From contig CM034613.1 in NCBI GenBank assembly GCA_020091685.1, forward strand, positions 16,884,932 to 16,948,931: 64,000 nucleotides of DNA. Direction: 5' to 3'. Under the pieces are notes generated by a model, which worked only from the letters and a program-made list of their open reading frames with translations, was not told the DNA's origin and ran no database searches. This DNA is from Lutjanus erythropterus. Taxonomy: Eukaryota; Chordata; Actinopteri; Lutjaniformes; Lutjanidae. The position numbers and the translations under genes were made by a program. Of this stretch, positions 61,190 to 64,000 are shown piece by piece. Position 1 is the stretch's first letter. Each line of letters begins with the position of its first letter.

Positions 61190-61383
61190 TATGCTCCCCT
61201 TCCAGGCAGCACCGGGCCAGTTTGGTCCAGAGGTCCGGGAGCCGGGCCTCCGAGTGTGGAGGGTGGAGAAGATGAAGGCGGTGCTGCTGGATCACTCTGT
61301 GGTGGGCGCCTTTTATAACGGGGACTCCTACCTGGTGCTGGACAACCGCGGTCAACTGGGAGCCGACCTCCACATGTGGATAG
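61190..61383 (+). CDS. capg: Gelsolin-family capping protein (capG-like), first coding exon, partial gene
   Basis: The exon has a strong acceptor (CTCCTTGCAG), ATG at 61191 and donor ATAG|GTGAGT, and encodes 64 residues plus one base. It contains GLRVWRVEKMK, GDSYLVLDN and LHMWIG, the conserved start of gelsolin domain 1. The short N terminus before it fits macrophage-capping protein CapG, which caps actin barbed ends in a calcium-dependent way, better than gelsolin or villin. The following exon (expected to encode a DEQG motif) is not found before the window ends, so the gene continues to the right. Scinderin-like paralogues remain possible. A 5' UTR exon must lie upstream. Confidence 0.85.
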
Positions 61384-64000
61384 GTGAGTAACATCTGGGT
61401 TATATAATGTGCATCATGTCATGGGAAAAAAAATTCTGCCTGACATGAATTTAAGGGGTTATTGATCATCTCTCTGAGCCAGAGCTCATGATTTAAATGC
61501 TTCCTCTGTATGGTCCGATCATCAAGCCACGACCTGAGTCGTATAGAAAATAAAGTGGCCCATCGGCCCCTGCAGAGCATTATGGCTTTTGACAGTTGTC
61601 AGTAAACATTCATTTGAGAGGTACGTAAAAGTTTGTTTGTTAGGAATAATAATAAGGCAGAAATGTGCAGCCTTCATCATCTGTGATGTCCTGCTTGTCC
61701 ATTTTGCAGACAGAATTGGAAGTGAGCTAGCTGCATTCTGTCCATATTTTCTGTCCACATGGCATGCCGTGCTGCCATGGCTCTGGAGATGTATGAGAGC
61801 CTGACGACACCTGACCAAAATTACCTAAACTGAGTGATACAGCTCAAAAATCGGGTCAGAACCGGGCTCAAATTGCACAGTGTATGCCCAACTCTAGAGG
61901 ATTTTTCTTGTTGAAAGACAGTTTTTCCTTGCGGCTGTTGCCAAATGCTTAGGGGATTGTTGGGTCTCTGTAAATAATATTGTAAATAGTACGGTCTAGA
62001 CCTGCTCTATTTGAAAAATGCCCTGATATAACTTATGTTATGATTATACTGATTGGGCTTAATAATGTTGGGAGCTGATATTGACACTAAACCAAAAGGC
62101 TCCTTTTACGCCAAACTGAGACTGAATAAGAGAGCAGCTGTATTACATGTGTCAGGGCACATGCATCTCCTCAGCAAGGAACCACGCAATAGGATTATTT
62201 AGCTGCAGCTATGCAAGCTGACTCAATATGAAAGTCTGAACACCCATCAGGCTTCCTGTGTGTTTGAGTCATCGAGTAGGTGATGGCAGCTGATCTCAGG
62301 ACAACTCAGTCATGTCCAGTTACTGTTATTAGGTCGAGTCCTCTTCATGTTCCTGTCTGCGTATGCGGAAACAGTTTGACATGATTTTTTCCCTGACCAC
62401 TAAAATAATTGCTTTATCTGACTTGTTATCAGCTTTAATGCCAATAAATCAGTTCTGGTTAATCTAGGTCACTCTGTGTGGACAGCAATAACAAACTAAT
62501 ACCCGGAGGTAGCAAAAGTACACACACTTTACTCAAGTGTAAGTGCAGATACTTGAGTGTAAAAAAAAAGACTCTGGTGAAAGAAGAATTTCTGATTCAA
62601 CTTCTTTTATTCAAGTAAAAGTGAAAAAGTTCAGGCTCTGAAATGTACTCAGCGTATAAAAGTAAAAAGGACATTTCTACTGGCTGTTTCTAAGTGAACT
62701 TCACCTTTCCTCCATGATCGCGTCTCCCTCTCTTGTCTTTTTCGTCTTGCTATGTCATTTACATAGTTTTTCCTCTTGTCAAGGAATTGTCTTTTCTATG
62801 TGTTTCCGTGCATTTAGGTTGAAATCAGTCTTGACGATGGGAAGGAGGTGCACATTGATGCAAAATAAAAATGATCTACAGTTCTACAGTAAAGAGCCTG
62901 TTTTAAAAATGTAAATATTTGTATTAAAATGTAGGAACTAAAAATAAAAAGCTGTCAGAAAAATAAATACTGAAGTTAAGTACAGATACCTGAAAACTCT
63001 ACTGAAGTACAGGAAGTATTTCTACTTTACGTCTCACCTCTGTACCTTATTACAAAATACAAAAATTATATCTAATACCTGAATTAATAAAAACTGAAAC
63101 TGAATATGACATTTTTCTGCATGTATGATTGCATCAACTCCACAAGTCGTGTACCAAAACTTTCGTCAAACTTTCCAAGTTGTTCTGACTTAAGGGGGCG
63201 TTCGTGTTCATTTTCCCAGTCGGGAACTCATTTTTCCGATTATTCTGACACCACATGAATGCAGGATGAGCTCAGTCTGTTTCCCCAGCTGGAAAAGCAA
63301 CCAAGCCAGTCTGAGCTCAGCAGGCAAAAATAGAAACAACTGAAGATAAGATTTACACAGCAGTAAAGGCTGCTGTAAATCAACATACAGATGTACTATC
63401 TCTTAAATCTTAAATGTAATATTTCTTTGATCAGTCTGAAAAATGTTAATTCCTATTGGCAACAGGACAGATATGACACTCTCTGTTGATTTGTAGGGCA
63501 AAACAAAACAGACAAAGAAATAAAAACGTCTAATATGAACATGATGTCAGACTGAAACAAATGACAAATGAGTTATATTCTCATGGCGATACATCAATAT
63601 TCAAATACAACACAGGGGTTAAAGGACCTATGAAATAGTGTACACAGCACCATGCAGTGCAACGTGATACTTCACAGACTATATTCTAGTCACGACCTTT
63701 ACCCTCAAATGTAGTCCTGACTTAAAGAGAAGCGATCCTTCTCCTATTTCTATTTTACTCCAGTCAAAGCGCTAACCATTGTCCAGTGCTTACTACACAC
63801 CTACTCCTGGCCCTGTGCTGTGGTTGAAAAGCTAATAACCCTTCCAACTAATGGTGATGACACATGAGACACAGCGCTGACCTGCTGCATCATTGTGTGA
63901 GAAGAGAGGCTGGATGGACAGAAAGAGGGATGGAGGGAGGATGATGAGAGGGAAAGACGTCCCGGGGGAAACTGGGATGGTTTTTGAGCGGGGCTCATTA
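61384..64000 (+). other. Intron of the capG-like gene (runs off the window)
   Basis: Begins with GTGAGT after the first coding exon. I found no second coding exon of a gelsolin-family protein. It contains the TACTCAAGTA-ended element at 62500-63045. No other gene recognised. Confidence 0.55.
62500..63045. mobile_element. Related TACTCAAGTA-ended element
   Basis: Starts GGAGGTAGCAAAAGTACACA with TTTACTCAAGTGTAAGTGCA and ends with CTGAAGTACAGGAAGTATTT and CTACTTTACGTCTCACCTCT, which is an inverted version of the start. Non-coding. It lies in intron 1 (coding numbering) of the capG-like gene. Confidence 0.55.

Overview
The window is vertebrate genomic DNA, almost certainly from a ray-finned (teleost, perch-like) fish. 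This rests on long introns with GT-AG splice sites, abundant CA/GT microsatellites, several repeat families I recognise from fish genomes (including a tRNA-derived SINE), and three genes whose products align with known vertebrate proteins. No bacterial, phage or CRISPR content is seen.

Layout. (1) About 0.7-35.6 kb, minus strand: zbtb4, a Kaiso-family zinc-finger transcription factor. Its large last exon (863-6308) holds a 1809-codon reading frame; upstream lies a repeat-rich intron or 5' region of roughly 29 kb. Its likely promoter is a palindromic, CCAAT-rich segment at 35453-35622. (2) About 36.95-51.7 kb, plus strand: polr2a, the largest subunit of RNA polymerase II (RPB1). I could place 29 coding exons giving 1966 residues, with a C-terminal domain of 51 heptads, a TATA box, and a 2.9-kb 3' UTR. 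(3) 61190-61383, plus strand: the first coding exon of a gelsolin-family capping protein (capG-like); the rest lies beyond the right edge.

The head-to-head order zbtb4 (minus) / polr2a (plus) is the same as on human 17p13.1, so it is an old arrangement that probably shares regulatory DNA. The rest is mostly transposon remnants: three copies of a foldback element with long inverted ends, two copies of an ACTCTTAGAA-ended element, four copies of a CAGTGGTGGAA-type element, a hAT-like non-autonomous element, a tandem array of about 310-330 bp units, and many microsatellites.

Most interesting observations: the zbtb4 frame keeps the short helix that precedes the BTB domain but shows no intact BTB domain; a degenerate copy of about 190 bp of its own coding exon sits in its upstream intron; a 170-bp inverted-repeat promoter candidate lies between the two genes; polr2a has one GC-AG intron; and the CTD is one heptad short of the mammalian count. 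I did not find a convincing new multi-gene system.
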